Source of the DNA: a bacterium
GTDB lineage: Archaea; Aenigmatarchaeota; Aenigmatarchaeia; CG10238-14; SCSR01
Reading direction: 5' to 3'
Assembly: GCA_027310405.1 (NCBI GenBank)
Contig: DAIDAX010000003.1
Span: 1 to 40,257 of the forward strand
DNA length: 40,257 bases
Position numbers and translations under genes: made by a program. Position 1 is the stretch's first letter; every line of letters begins with the position of its first letter. This document shows positions 15,719 to 23,838 of the stretch, in pieces. The notes under the pieces were generated by a model that saw only the letters and a list, made by a program, of their open reading frames with translations, was not told where the DNA came from and did not search any database.

Positions 15719-15964
15719 TTAATTCCTCCTTTGAGAATATCTTTTTGTTTTGGGTCCAGAGCCGGGATTCGAACCCGATCTAGAAGATTCACAGTCTTCC
15801 GTGCGAGCTTCTACACTACTCTGGACATTTGGAGCAAGAGTCAAACAATTTCTTTTTAGAAATATTTTTACGCGAGAATTTTCAAACAACTTTAACTTTG
15901 CTCTTAATCGAACTGGAATTGAAACTCGTCCTTTGGAATCGATTTTAGAAAAAGCACTGCTCAA
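15719..15964 (-). CDS. AbrB/SpoVT-like swapped-hairpin protein reading through tRNA-His
   Basis: The first 46 residues form one AbrB-type DNA-binding hairpin (SKIDSKGRVSIPVRLRAKL, then VKIFLKRNCLTLAP). These proteins dimerise and act as regulators or antitoxins. The start codon is TTG at 15964, with AGGTGA about 11 bases upstream; no ATG is available. The domain is complete at 15827, where tRNA-His begins on the same strand, and the frame runs on through the whole tRNA to a TAA at 15719-15721, only four bases before hisS. The 35 tRNA-encoded residues look like chance sequence (Ser, Arg and Gly rich). Processing of the tRNA 5' end would remove the stop codon. It may also be a decaying gene. 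Confidence 0.55.
   Translation of the reverse strand: MSSAFSKIDSKGRVSIPVRLRAKLKLFENSRVKIFLKRNCLTLAPNVQSSVEARTEDCESSRSGSNPGSGPKTKRYSQRRN
15725..15730 (-). promoter_or_regulatory. Shine-Dalgarno site of hisS
   Basis: AGGAGG on the minus strand lies 10 bases before the ATG at 15714. It decides the start of hisS over longer in-frame options, and it stands out because many other genes here look leaderless. Confidence 0.7.
15754..15826 (-). tRNA. tRNA-His(GUG)
   Basis: The minus strand folds with acceptor TCCAGAG against CTCTGGA, anticodon arm GAAGA-CTGTGAA-TCTTC (anticodon GTG) and T arm TCGGG-TTCGAAT-CCCGG. An extra G is encoded at position -1 opposite C73, the identity pair recognised by HisRS, so no enzyme is needed to add it. 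No intron and no encoded CCA are seen. The gene is 39 bases upstream of hisS. Confidence 0.95.
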
Positions 15965-16038
15965 AGTGAACTAATTCACCTTTTGTGAAAACGTTCGCCT
16001 CTCATCCTTGTCACTTGAAAAGAAAATGTTTTTAGAGT

Positions 16039-16048
16039 ATTTATATGT
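16039..16048 (-). promoter_or_regulatory. TATA box upstream of the AbrB / tRNA-His / hisS unit
   Basis: CATATAAATA on the minus strand predicts transcription start near 16017, about 50 bases before the AbrB-like TTG start and 190 before tRNA-His. It is the best promoter candidate for this unit. I see nothing else in the rest of the gap 15965-16062. Confidence 0.45.
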
Positions 16049-16062
16049 AAAGGTGGGAAAAA

Positions 16063-16203
16063 TCAAACTGGCTGTGCGAGCATCTGTCTATCCAAAACTT
16101 TTACTCCGTAGGAAACGCAACGATCGCAAACATCTATAATTGATCCTTCTATGTCTGCCTTATTCAGAAAAGGAACTTCCCTCCCACACAAATTGCACTC
16201 CAT
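16063..16203 (-). CDS. MBF1-type zinc-ribbon mini-protein
   Basis: The 46 residues begin MECNLCGREV and continue with DIEGSIIDVCDRCVSYG. This is the N-terminal zinc ribbon of archaeal multiprotein bridging factor 1, with paired CxxC motifs and the typical IEG and VCxxC spacing. The Cro-like helix-turn-helix that makes up the rest of MBF1 is absent; the stop (16063-16065) follows shortly and no HTH sequence lies downstream. The TATA element at 16241-16250 predicts a start near 16218, which favours ATG 16203. ATG 16224 would add seven residues. It may be a domain that regulates alone or a shortened mbf1. Confidence 0.6.
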   Translation of the reverse strand: MECNLCGREVPFLNKADIEGSIIDVCDRCVSYGVKVLDRQMLAQPV

Positions 16204-16240
16204 TCCAGCCCCATCCTGATACATATACTGTAAGATATAG

Positions 16241-16250
16241 TTTATATAGT
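16241..16250 (-). promoter_or_regulatory. TATA box of the MBF1-type mini-gene
   Basis: ACTATATAAA on the minus strand is a strong archaeal TATA match. It predicts transcription start near 16218 and therefore a 15-base leader before ATG 16203. Confidence 0.5.
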
Positions 16251-16349
16251 TGGCTAATTTTTATGAAGCTTCTTTAAATAGATATTTTTCGAATAATCTT
16301 CAGTGAAAAACGTGAGTGGTACACGGATTGTCGAATAATTCTTCTGAAA

Positions 16350-16358
16350 TTTTATTTA
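16350..16358 (+). promoter_or_regulatory. TATA box of ileS
   Basis: TTTTATTTA is centred about 27 bases before the ileS ATG at 16381 and gives an almost leaderless transcript. AGGTG at 16371-16375 could also act as a ribosome-binding site if transcription starts further upstream. Confidence 0.45.
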
Positions 16359-16380
16359 CTATAGACCACAAGGTGTTTCT

Positions 16381-19257
16381 ATGGGAGTGAAGGAACAGGA
16401 AGACAAAGTTATACAGTTCTGGAACAAGCAGAAAATATACGAAAAAGTAAAAAAGAAAAATCAAGGAAAGAAAAAATTTTATTTTTTGGATGGACCGCCT
16501 TACGCAACAGGCGCAATTCACATGGGAACTGCAATAAACAAAATTCTGAAAGATTTTTACATCAGATTTTACAGAATGAACGGCTTCGATGTGTGGGATC
16601 AACCAGGATTCGATACTCATGGAGTCCCGATTGAAAATAAAGTTGAAAAAAAATTTGGATTCAAGACAAAAAAAGATATAGAAAAATTTGGAGTAGAAAA
16701 ATTTATCAGCGAGTGCAAAAAATTTGCTACGGAATTTGTTGGGCTGAATTCAAAACAATTTGCAGATCTTGGAGTTTGGATGGACTGGAAAAATCCATAC
16801 CTCACACTAACAAACGAATACATCGAAGGTGCATGGTACACTTTCAAAAAAGCTTTTGAGAAAGGTTTCTTGTACAAAGGAGATTATTCGGTTCACGTTT
16901 GTCCACATTGTGAAACTGTTGTTGCTTACAACGAAATTGAATACGACAAGGCCGAAGATCCTTCAATCTACGTCAAGTTCAAAGTTGAGGGAAAGAAAAA
17001 CGAATTTCTCTTAATTTGGACGACTACTCCATGGACTTTGCCATCGAACACTGGTGTGATGGTGAATCCAGAAGCAGATTATGTTAGAGTTAGAGTTGGT
17101 GACGAGATTTGGTATGTCTCTCATCGTCTGCTTGAAAGTCTGATGAAAAAATTTGAAATCAGTAAGTATGAAATTGTCGAACGAATGAAAGGAAAAAGTT
17201 TAGAAGGACTACGTTACGAACATCCTCTGAAAGATTTGTTTGTATTTCAACAACATTTAAAAAATGCACATCGAATTGTTTTGTCAGAAAAATATGTGAG
17301 TTTGGAAGAAGGAACTGGACTTGTTCACACAGCACCTGGACATGGGCAAGAAGATTACAAAGTTGGAATTGAAAATAAGTTACCGATTGTGAATCCTCTA
17401 AAGCTTGATGGAACTTTTAATGAACAGAGTTCGATCGTTTCAGGAGTTTTTGCAAAAGATGCCGACAAAATAATTGTCGAAGAGTTAGAAAAAAGAAAGT
17501 TATTGGTGTACCGCGAAAAAGTTGTGCACGATTATCCATTTTGTTGGAGATGCAACAATCCTTTGTTGATGATGGCGGTTCCACAATGGTTTTTCAAAGT
17601 TACAGAAATTCGAAACAAACTTCTTGCCGAAAATAAAAAAGTTCACTGGATTCCGGATTGGGCTGGAGTAAGATTTGAAAATTGGCTAGAAAGTTTGGGA
17701 GACTGGCCAGTTTCGAGACAAAGGTATTGGGGCATACCATTGCCGATTTGGATTTGTGAAAACTGTGGCGAGACAAAAGTTGTAGGTTCGAGAAATGAAT
17801 TGCCAAAGATTCCAAAAGATTTTCACAGACCACAAATCGATTCTGTAACATTCGTTTGCAAAAAATGTAAAGAAACGATGCGAAGAGTACCTGATGTTCT
17901 CGACGTTTGGTTCGATGCTGGTGTGGCTTCGTGGGCAACCCTTGGATATCCTGGAAACAAAAAACTTTTCAAGAAATGGTGGCCAGCTGATTTTATTTTG
18001 GAAGGTCCAGACCAAATTCGTGGCTGGTGGAATTCACAAATGATAACTAGCATGATGACTTTCGACAGAAGACCGTTCAACGAAGTTCTCTTTCACGGAT
18101 TTGTTTTGGATGCTCATGGTATAAAAATGTCGAAGAGCGAGGGCAACATAATAGCTCCAGAAGATGTTGTTCAAAAACATGGAAGAGACACATTGCGATT
18201 TTTTGCACTTTCAAATTTACCATGGGAAGATTTCTATTTCAAATGGGAAGATGTTGATGACATAAGCAAAAAACTTGTAGTCGTTAGAAATACTTTCAAT
18301 TTTGTCAAAACATACGTATCAGATAAAGGACAGCCGAAAAATTTACAGAAAGAAGACAAGTGGATGCTTTCAAAACTGAATTCATTGCTACAATCAGTTT
18401 CACAATCAATTGAAAATAAACATGCTTACAAAGCTGCACAGGAAATATTGAATTTTATTTTGGAAGATTTGAGTAGATGGTACATAAAACTTGTGCGCGA
18501 TAGAACATGGGTTCTCTATAAAGGTTCAGACAAGAAGGCAGCATTTTATGTTTTGTATAATGTTGTTGAATCCACACTCAGACTTCTTGCTCCATTCACG
18601 CCATTTTTAACAGATGATGTTTATCAATCTTGTATAAAATATATTGATAAAAAATCTGCTCAGTCAGTTCATTTCCTTGAATGGCCGGAACCAAATAAAA
18701 AATTGATCGACAAAAAACTCGAAGAAGAAATGCAAGTTGCAAAAAGAATAGTTGAATACTCAAATGCGGCAAGACAGCTTGCAGATATAAAACTAAGATG
18801 GCCGGTTGGAAAAATTTTTGTGCAAACCAAAAACAAGAAAGCAATTGTAACTATAAAGAATTTACAAAAAGTTTTAACTAAAATGTGTAACTGCAAAAAA
18901 GTTGAAATAATTAAAGAAAGGCCTGACGGTGATTTTACCGAAGCCGTATTTGATTATGGAATCATCTATGTAAATAAAATTTTGGACGAGAAGCTCATGG
19001 AAGAAGCAATGCTCAAAGAACTTGTTCGCCACATTCAGGACATGAGAAAGAAAAATAAATTTGAAGTTAAAGAATTAATTTCGTTATCAATTGAATCGGA
19101 TAAAGATATTAGTGATACAATTCTTAAGAATAAAAAATTCTTGATGCAAGAAGTTGGCGCAAAAAAAATTACTATTGGCAAACTTTCTGGAAGTTATAAA
19201 TCTGAACTCGACTTTGAGGACAAAAAAATTTCTGTTGCATTTTCAAAAACTCACTAA
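16381..19257 (+). CDS. ileS: Isoleucyl-tRNA synthetase
   Basis: This 958-residue class I enzyme charges tRNA-Ile. The HIGH motif reads HMGT (47-50) in GPPYATGAIHMGT, and KMSKS is at 582-586 in HGIKMSKSEGN. The editing domain shows TTPWTLPSN and GTGLVHTAPGHGQEDY. Two zinc-type CxxC groups sit in the middle (CENCGETK and CKKCKE). Length and features fit the archaeal/eukaryotic-type IleRS. The tail is Lys-rich and shorter than in some relatives. The downstream OB-fold gene begins 55 bases later with no clear terminator, so the two may be cotranscribed. Confidence 0.97.
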   Translation: MGVKEQEDKVIQFWNKQKIYEKVKKKNQGKKKFYFLDGPPYATGAIHMGTAINKILKDFYIRFYRMNGFDVWDQPGFDTHGVPIENKVEKKFGFKTKKDIEKFGVEKFISECKKFATEFVGLNSKQFADLGVWMDWKNPYLTLTNEYIEGAWYTFKKAFEKGFLYKGDYSVHVCPHCETVVAYNEIEYDKAEDPSIYVKFKVEGKKNEFLLIWTTTPWTLPSNTGVMVNPEADYVRVRVGDEIWYVSHRLLESLMKKFEISKYEIVERMKGKSLEGLRYEHPLKDLFVFQQHLKNAHRIVLSEKYVSLEEGTGLVHTAPGHGQEDYKVGIENKLPIVNPLKLDGTFNEQSSIVSGVFAKDADKIIVEELEKRKLLVYREKVVHDYPFCWRCNNPLLMMAVPQWFFKVTEIRNKLLAENKKVHWIPDWAGVRFENWLESLGDWPVSRQRYWGIPLPIWICENCGETKVVGSRNELPKIPKDFHRPQIDSVTFVCKKCKETMRRVPDVLDVWFDAGVASWATLGYPGNKKLFKKWWPADFILEGPDQIRGWWNSQMITSMMTFDRRPFNEVLFHGFVLDAHGIKMSKSEGNIIAPEDVVQKHGRDTLRFFALSNLPWEDFYFKWEDVDDISKKLVVVRNTFNFVKTYVSDKGQPKNLQKEDKWMLSKLNSLLQSVSQSIENKHAYKAAQEILNFILEDLSRWYIKLVRDRTWVLYKGSDKKAAFYVLYNVVESTLRLLAPFTPFLTDDVYQSCIKYIDKKSAQSVHFLEWPEPNKKLIDKKLEEEMQVAKRIVEYSNAARQLADIKLRWPVGKIFVQTKNKKAIVTIKNLQKVLTKMCNCKKVEIIKERPDGDFTEAVFDYGIIYVNKILDEKLMEEAMLKELVRHIQDMRKKNKFEVKELISLSIESDKDISDTILKNKKFLMQEVGAKKITIGKLSGSYKSELDFEDKKISVAFSKTH

Positions 19258-19312
19258 GTACCACTTTTAGTACTCCTAAAATTACTTAGAATAAAGTTTT
19301 CCAGTTCGTAAA

Positions 19313-19702
19313 GTGTTCACAATTAAGAAAAATCTTCAACTTGTATTATCGCTTTGTTCTTCAATTTTCGGAATTAGTTTGATATTTTTTGCTTCATTGT
19401 TTTCAGTTCCTCAGAAAATTTCAACTTCAGAATTAACATCAGGAATGGTTGGGAATACAGTTACAGTTTATGGCGAAATTTCTAAAAGAACACAAAGTAA
19501 TGCAGGACACATTTTTCTCACTCTTGATAAAAAAGTTCAAGTTCCAATATTTTCTCAGCTTGCAGAAAAATTAGATGAAAATGTTTTAGCTTCATTGAAA
19601 GTTGGACAAAAAATTTCTGTTTCTGGAACAGTCGATGAGTATCAAAGTAATTTACAGGTTGTGCCTCGTTCGCTTTCTGACATAGTCATCGGTGGTGATT
19701 GA
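19313..19702 (+). CDS. Membrane-anchored OB-fold protein
   Basis: The 129-residue product has one N-terminal membrane segment or signal anchor (LVLSLCSSIFGISLIFFASLF, about 10-30) followed by a small beta-rich domain. The pattern VTVYGEISK, then VGQKISVSGTVDEYQSNLQVVP, is that of a single OB fold like those in archaeal predicted nucleic-acid-binding proteins (COG4085 type). With the domain outside the membrane its ligand is unclear. The start is GTG 19313. The stop touches the ATG of the next gene, whose ribosome-binding site (GGTGATT) lies inside this gene's last codons, so the two are coupled. Confidence 0.8.
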   Translation: MFTIKKNLQLVLSLCSSIFGISLIFFASLFSVPQKISTSELTSGMVGNTVTVYGEISKRTQSNAGHIFLTLDKKVQVPIFSQLAEKLDENVLASLKVGQKISVSGTVDEYQSNLQVVPRSLSDIVIGGD

Positions 19703-20941
19703 ATGTTTGAACTGATTCTGTTTATGATTCTTGGAATAGTTTTTGGTACGATCACAGGACTCATGCCAGGATTGCACATCAACAACATGATCCCACTGAT
19801 GTTCACAATACCGTTTCTAACTCAAGATCCAGAATTATTCTCAGTCTTCATTGTTTGCTTCGGTGTTTCTCAAATTTTTAGTAGTTTCATACCGTCCGTC
19901 TTTTTCGGTGCGCCAGATGAAGACACAGCGTTATCAGTTTTGCCTGGACATAAAATGTTGCACGAAGGCAGAGGACTTGAAGCGATAAAAATTATTTCGC
20001 TAGCCGGAGCTCTTTCACTATTCATTACAGTCACAACAGTTTTTGCTTTTTCTAGTCTGTTTAAAACATTTTATGAAGTTAGTAGACCATTCATGCACAT
20101 AGTACTCGCTGTTATCATTTTTGCTATGATAATTTCAGAGAAAAATTTTCGAAAAATGTTGTTCGCAGTTCTGATAATAATTTTATCTGGATTCCTAGGA
20201 TTTCTTGTGCTCGATGGAAGCTTTACAAACAAGACTTACATAATGTTTCCACTCTTGTCCGGATTTTTTGGATTGAGTACAATTGCATTGAGTATTTCAG
20301 AAAATACAAAAATTCCACAACAAAACACAGATAACGAACTTAAAATTTCTTTCAAAAAAATTTTGTTATCAACATTTTTAGGATCGTTAGCTGGAATAGC
20401 TGTAGGATTTTTACCAGCAATTGGAGTTTCACAAGCTGCAACATTCATGCAAGTAATTGCAAGAGTTGACGATCCACGAAATTTTTTAGCTACATTGTCA
20501 GGAATCAATATTGGAAATGAAATATTTTCTCTAAACTCGTTGTATCTTGTTGGGAATCCTAGAAGCGGTGCAAGCGTTGCAATTGAAAGAGCTCTCGGAA
20601 GTTTAACTTTTCAACAAATAATTTTGTTTTTTGGTGCAATAGCCTTTACAGTTGGTGTAAGTTCTTTTCTGAATTCCTTTATTGCTAAACACGTAACTAG
20701 ACTTCTTCAAAAAATAAATTACCAAAAATTATCTATAGGAGTTTTTATTTTCGTTAACACAATGATTTTTGTAACAACTGGATTTCCAGGATTACTTGTT
20801 GGATTTTCTTCGATGAGCATCGGAATTCTTTGTGCAAAACTGTCGGTAAGACGCAGCAATTGCATGGGTTCGTTACTTATACCAACTATGCTTTTCTTCG
20901 CTGGCTTGAATCCTTTAATTATTTCAATACTAAGAATTTAG
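19703..20941 (+). CDS. TctA-like (DUF112) multi-pass membrane protein
   Basis: The 412 residues contain about ten membrane segments. The start LGIVFGTITGLMPGLHINN carries the GLxPGLHxN signature of the archaeal branch of the TctA family (COG1784 type), and a second inverted half begins near TFLGSLAGIAVGFLPAIGVSQA, showing the internal duplication of the family. Bacterial TctA transports tricarboxylates with TctB and a binding protein; no such partners are here, so the substrate in archaea is unknown. Coupling to the OB-fold gene upstream suggests that the two products act together. The ATG at 19703 follows GGTGATT (19694-19700). Confidence 0.88.
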   Translation: MFELILFMILGIVFGTITGLMPGLHINNMIPLMFTIPFLTQDPELFSVFIVCFGVSQIFSSFIPSVFFGAPDEDTALSVLPGHKMLHEGRGLEAIKIISLAGALSLFITVTTVFAFSSLFKTFYEVSRPFMHIVLAVIIFAMIISEKNFRKMLFAVLIIILSGFLGFLVLDGSFTNKTYIMFPLLSGFFGLSTIALSISENTKIPQQNTDNELKISFKKILLSTFLGSLAGIAVGFLPAIGVSQAATFMQVIARVDDPRNFLATLSGINIGNEIFSLNSLYLVGNPRSGASVAIERALGSLTFQQIILFFGAIAFTVGVSSFLNSFIAKHVTRLLQKINYQKLSIGVFIFVNTMIFVTTGFPGLLVGFSSMSIGILCAKLSVRRSNCMGSLLIPTMLFFAGLNPLIISILRI

Positions 20942-20959
20942 ATTAGAGACGATTCAAAT

Positions 20960-22735
20960 ATGGTTAAGATTGATGCAAAGAAATTAAAATCACTTTTTGT
21001 AAAATTCTTCGAACAGAAAGCTCACAAGAGTATACCAAATGTTTCGTTGATTCCGCATGAAGATCCTACAGTGCTTTTTACAACTGCAGGCATGCACCCA
21101 CTTGTTCCATTTCTGCTTGGTCAGCCACATCCACTTGGGAAGAGGTTAGTTAATGTACAGAAATGTTTGCGAACAGACGACATAGAATACGTTGGTGATA
21201 CAGCCCATCTTACATTTTTTGAGATGTTAGGTTACTGGTCATTGGGAGATTATTTCAAGAAAGAAGCGATAGAGATGAGTTTTGAATTTCTGACGAACAA
21301 AAAGTGGTTGGGTTTAGACAAAAAGAAAATATTTGTTACTGTTTTTGCCGGCGATAAAGATGCTCCAGCTGACGAGGAGAGTGCAAAGACATGGCAAAGT
21401 TTAGGAATACCGAAGAACAGAATTTTCTATCTGCCGAAGAAAGACAATTGGTGGGGACCTGCTGGTGAAACTGGTCCTTGCGGTCCTGATACAGAAATGT
21501 TCTATGATACAGGAAAAAAACCACACGGCAAAGATTGCAAACCAGGAGATTCATGTGGAAAATTTATTGAGATAGGCAACGATGTGTTCATGGAATACAA
21601 TAAAATAGCTGACGGAAAGTTTGAGAAACTAAAACAGAAGAATGTTGATTTTGGAATGGGACTTGAGAGAACCACAGCTGCTCTCGAAAACAAGGATAAT
21701 GTTTACGACATAGAAATTCTCAAACCAATTTTTGATAAAATAAAAAACATAGCAGACATTGACGAACCAACCGAGGATGAAAAAAGGTCAATTAGAATTA
21801 TAACCGATCACATGCGTGCAGCTACGTTTGTCTTGGCAGAAAACATTGAGCCCAGCAACAAATATCACGGCTACGTTCTTAGAAGATTAATTAGACGCAG
21901 CATCAGACATGGTAGACTTATCGGAATTCAGAAAAATTTCTTAGAACAAGTTGCAGAAGTTGTTGTAAAAATTTACAAAGACGAATATACGCATCTGCAA
22001 GAGAAGAAAAATTTTGTGATGGGGGAACTCAGGGAAGAGGAATTAAAATTCTCGAAAACTTTGTCCGAAGGTTTGAAAAAGTTCAACCAGATTGCAGTTC
22101 AAAAAAAATTTATTGACGGCAAGGACGCATTCTTACTGTTTCAGAGTTTTGGTTTCCCAATAGAGACAACGAAAGAACTTGCAAAAGAAAATGGCGTGAC
22201 TGTAGATGAAAAAGGATTCGAAGAAGAGTTTAGGAAGCATCAAGAACTTTCCAGAGTCGGTGCAGAAAAAAAATTCAAAGGCGGATTGGCAGACACATCT
22301 GAAAAAACAATCAGACTACACACAGCGACGCATCTTTTGAACGAAGCAATCCGAAGAGTATTGAAAAGGAAAGACATTGTTCAGAAAGGATCGAACATAA
22401 CTTCCGAGCGACTCAGATTTGATTTTAATTTTGAGAGAAAACTTACTGAAAAAGAAATAAAAGAAATTGAAAATCTTGTCAACGAACAGATCAGAAAAGG
22501 ATTGAAAGTTGAGAGACTCGACACGACATTTGGTGAAGCAAAGAAAATGGGGGCTCAGGCCGAGTTCGAACAAAAATATGGAGAAAAAGTTTCTGTTTAC
22601 AAAATCGGCAATTTCTCGATTGAAGTGTGTGGAGGACCGCATGTGAAAAATACGAATGAACTATCGAAGTTCAAAATAGTTAAGGAAGAGTCTGTAGCAG
22701 CTGGAATCAGAAGGATAAAGGCTATTCTAGAATAA
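20960..22735 (+). CDS. alaS: Alanyl-tRNA synthetase, short form lacking the C-Ala domain
   Basis: The 591-residue class II enzyme has the catalytic domain (FTTAGMHPLVPFLLG, then MLGYWSLGDYFKK), the tRNA-recognition helical part (LRRLIRRSIRHGR) and an editing domain with the zinc ligands H454, H458 (HTATH) and C557, H561 (CGGPH). It ends directly after the editing domain at KAILE and so lacks the coiled-coil and C-terminal DHHA1/C-Ala region that brings most AlaRS to about 850-900 residues. The N terminus lacks the zinc-containing extension of typical archaeal AlaRS and looks bacterial, like the short enzymes of small-genome bacteria. ATG 20960 fits the alignment start. It follows the TctA-like gene by 18 bases. 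Confidence 0.95.
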   Translation: MVKIDAKKLKSLFVKFFEQKAHKSIPNVSLIPHEDPTVLFTTAGMHPLVPFLLGQPHPLGKRLVNVQKCLRTDDIEYVGDTAHLTFFEMLGYWSLGDYFKKEAIEMSFEFLTNKKWLGLDKKKIFVTVFAGDKDAPADEESAKTWQSLGIPKNRIFYLPKKDNWWGPAGETGPCGPDTEMFYDTGKKPHGKDCKPGDSCGKFIEIGNDVFMEYNKIADGKFEKLKQKNVDFGMGLERTTAALENKDNVYDIEILKPIFDKIKNIADIDEPTEDEKRSIRIITDHMRAATFVLAENIEPSNKYHGYVLRRLIRRSIRHGRLIGIQKNFLEQVAEVVVKIYKDEYTHLQEKKNFVMGELREEELKFSKTLSEGLKKFNQIAVQKKFIDGKDAFLLFQSFGFPIETTKELAKENGVTVDEKGFEEEFRKHQELSRVGAEKKFKGGLADTSEKTIRLHTATHLLNEAIRRVLKRKDIVQKGSNITSERLRFDFNFERKLTEKEIKEIENLVNEQIRKGLKVERLDTTFGEAKKMGAQAEFEQKYGEKVSVYKIGNFSIEVCGGPHVKNTNELSKFKIVKEESVAAGIRRIKAILE

Positions 22736-22740
22736 AAAAC

Positions 22741-23334
22741 TTATGGCTTTGGTAGAATCATGAGACCTTCCTTTGGATCGCCTATAGCAAGATAATTTTT
22801 CTCGATAAAGAATTTTCCTACAAGTGCAGATGTTATAGCATCTAGTTCGTCATGTGTTATATCTTTCTTCTTCACATCACCATTGAATCCTAACTTTATC
22901 AGAGAACGTCTTAACTTTTCCAAACCAGCTTGCTTGCGTGGAATTTTCAAAATATCCTGAGCCGCTCCGGGAAAACTTTCTATAACTTTGTATCCCCTCA
23001 ATTCGAAAAAATTTTTCATTTTTATTCCACGTCCAGTAAGTTTTCTCATCGGTCCAAGCGTGATTGGGAAAAATTTTATTTTCATTCTTAAAAGTTCTTT
23101 GTCACATTCTCTTAGATGCGGTGGTCCTCTTTGCCTTAAACTTTTTCTTCCATTTGGTAGACAGAGCGGAGCATCAATGCTGATTACTTTCGGATTCGCT
23201 TTCAAAGTTTCGGAAATTATTTCTTCATCAGTGTGCAGCACTTTCGTTATCGAATTTAATTTTTTATCCAGTAAACAAAATCCAGTTGTCCTCTTTGGAC
23301 TGCCAGCCAAATCTATTCCAACTATTCTCATCAT
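22741..23334 (-). CDS. DUF429 family protein (predicted RNase H-fold nuclease)
   Basis: The 197-residue product begins MMRIVGIDLAGSPKRTTGF, a first RNase H-like strand with the catalytic-type Asp. It continues with VISIDAPLCLP and a C-terminal THDELDAITSALVGKF with further acids, as in DUF429 proteins that are predicted nucleases of unknown substrate. The frame is open to 23385, but the start is set at ATG 23334, which overlaps the TGA of the upstream thioredoxin-like gene (ATGA, 23331-23334). The two are therefore translationally coupled. It is convergent with alaS, with five bases between the stops. Confidence 0.85.
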   Translation of the reverse strand: MMRIVGIDLAGSPKRTTGFCLLDKKLNSITKVLHTDEEIISETLKANPKVISIDAPLCLPNGRKSLRQRGPPHLRECDKELLRMKIKFFPITLGPMRKLTGRGIKMKNFFELRGYKVIESFPGAAQDILKIPRKQAGLEKLRRSLIKLGFNGDVKKKDITHDELDAITSALVGKFFIEKNYLAIGDPKEGLMILPKP

Positions 23335-23792
23335 TTCACTTGTTGCAGTGCACAGAAAGTCGGTGGCTGTGAAACTATTTTGCACAAATCTTGAGTTATC
23401 ATATCTTGAGTTATATTAGTCAAAGTATCTTGTCCATAATTGCTCAGTATGGATAAACTTGGAGGGCTTTGTGTTCCAGAAAGTTCTTCTAAGAAAAGTT
23501 GAGAGCTGAATTGACTATTCGTCACAAAACTTTCAACCAAACTCTGTATTTGTGAACAATTGTTGCAGTTCGAAGGATACTGGAAAATCATCAAAGTTTT
23601 GTACTGTTGAAAAAGAACTGTTTTCTGAGCCGGAGACAAATCGTAATTTATTATATTCGTATTTGGAAGTTGTGTTTGTTGTTGATTCTGTTGAGGAAAA
23701 TAAATATATGACTGCAAAGAAATTGCGACTATCGAAGACAAAAACATTAGCGCGATAATTGCCAAGCCAACGTATTTGTAAATTTTTTTCAT
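23331..23792 (-). CDS. Secreted or anchored thioredoxin-like protein
   Basis: The 153 residues have an N-terminal membrane segment (YVGLAIIALMFLSSIVAISL, about 6-25), a Gln-rich linker, and then a domain with LMIFQYPSNCNNCSQIQ, where the CxxC pair sits after a strand as in thioredoxin folds. More cysteines near the C terminus (DLCKIV and TFCALQ) could pair. The usual cis-proline region is not obvious, so a thiol-disulphide role outside the membrane is a suggestion. The ATG at 23792 starts the membrane segment. The gene is coupled to the DUF429 gene and divergent from the SpoIIM-family gene. Confidence 0.7.
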   Translation of the reverse strand: MKKIYKYVGLAIIALMFLSSIVAISLQSYIYFPQQNQQQTQLPNTNIINYDLSPAQKTVLFQQYKTLMIFQYPSNCNNCSQIQSLVESFVTNSQFSSQLFLEELSGTQSPPSLSILSNYGQDTLTNITQDMITQDLCKIVSQPPTFCALQQVK

Positions 23793-23838
23793 AAACTCAA
23801 CTTATTATCTTTATTAGTTTAAATTTATTTTAGAGAAG

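Noticed and set aside
15715-15792. N-terminal extension of HisRS
   Set aside because: It would translate part of tRNA-His; ATG 15714 has a proper Shine-Dalgarno site and gives the family N terminus.
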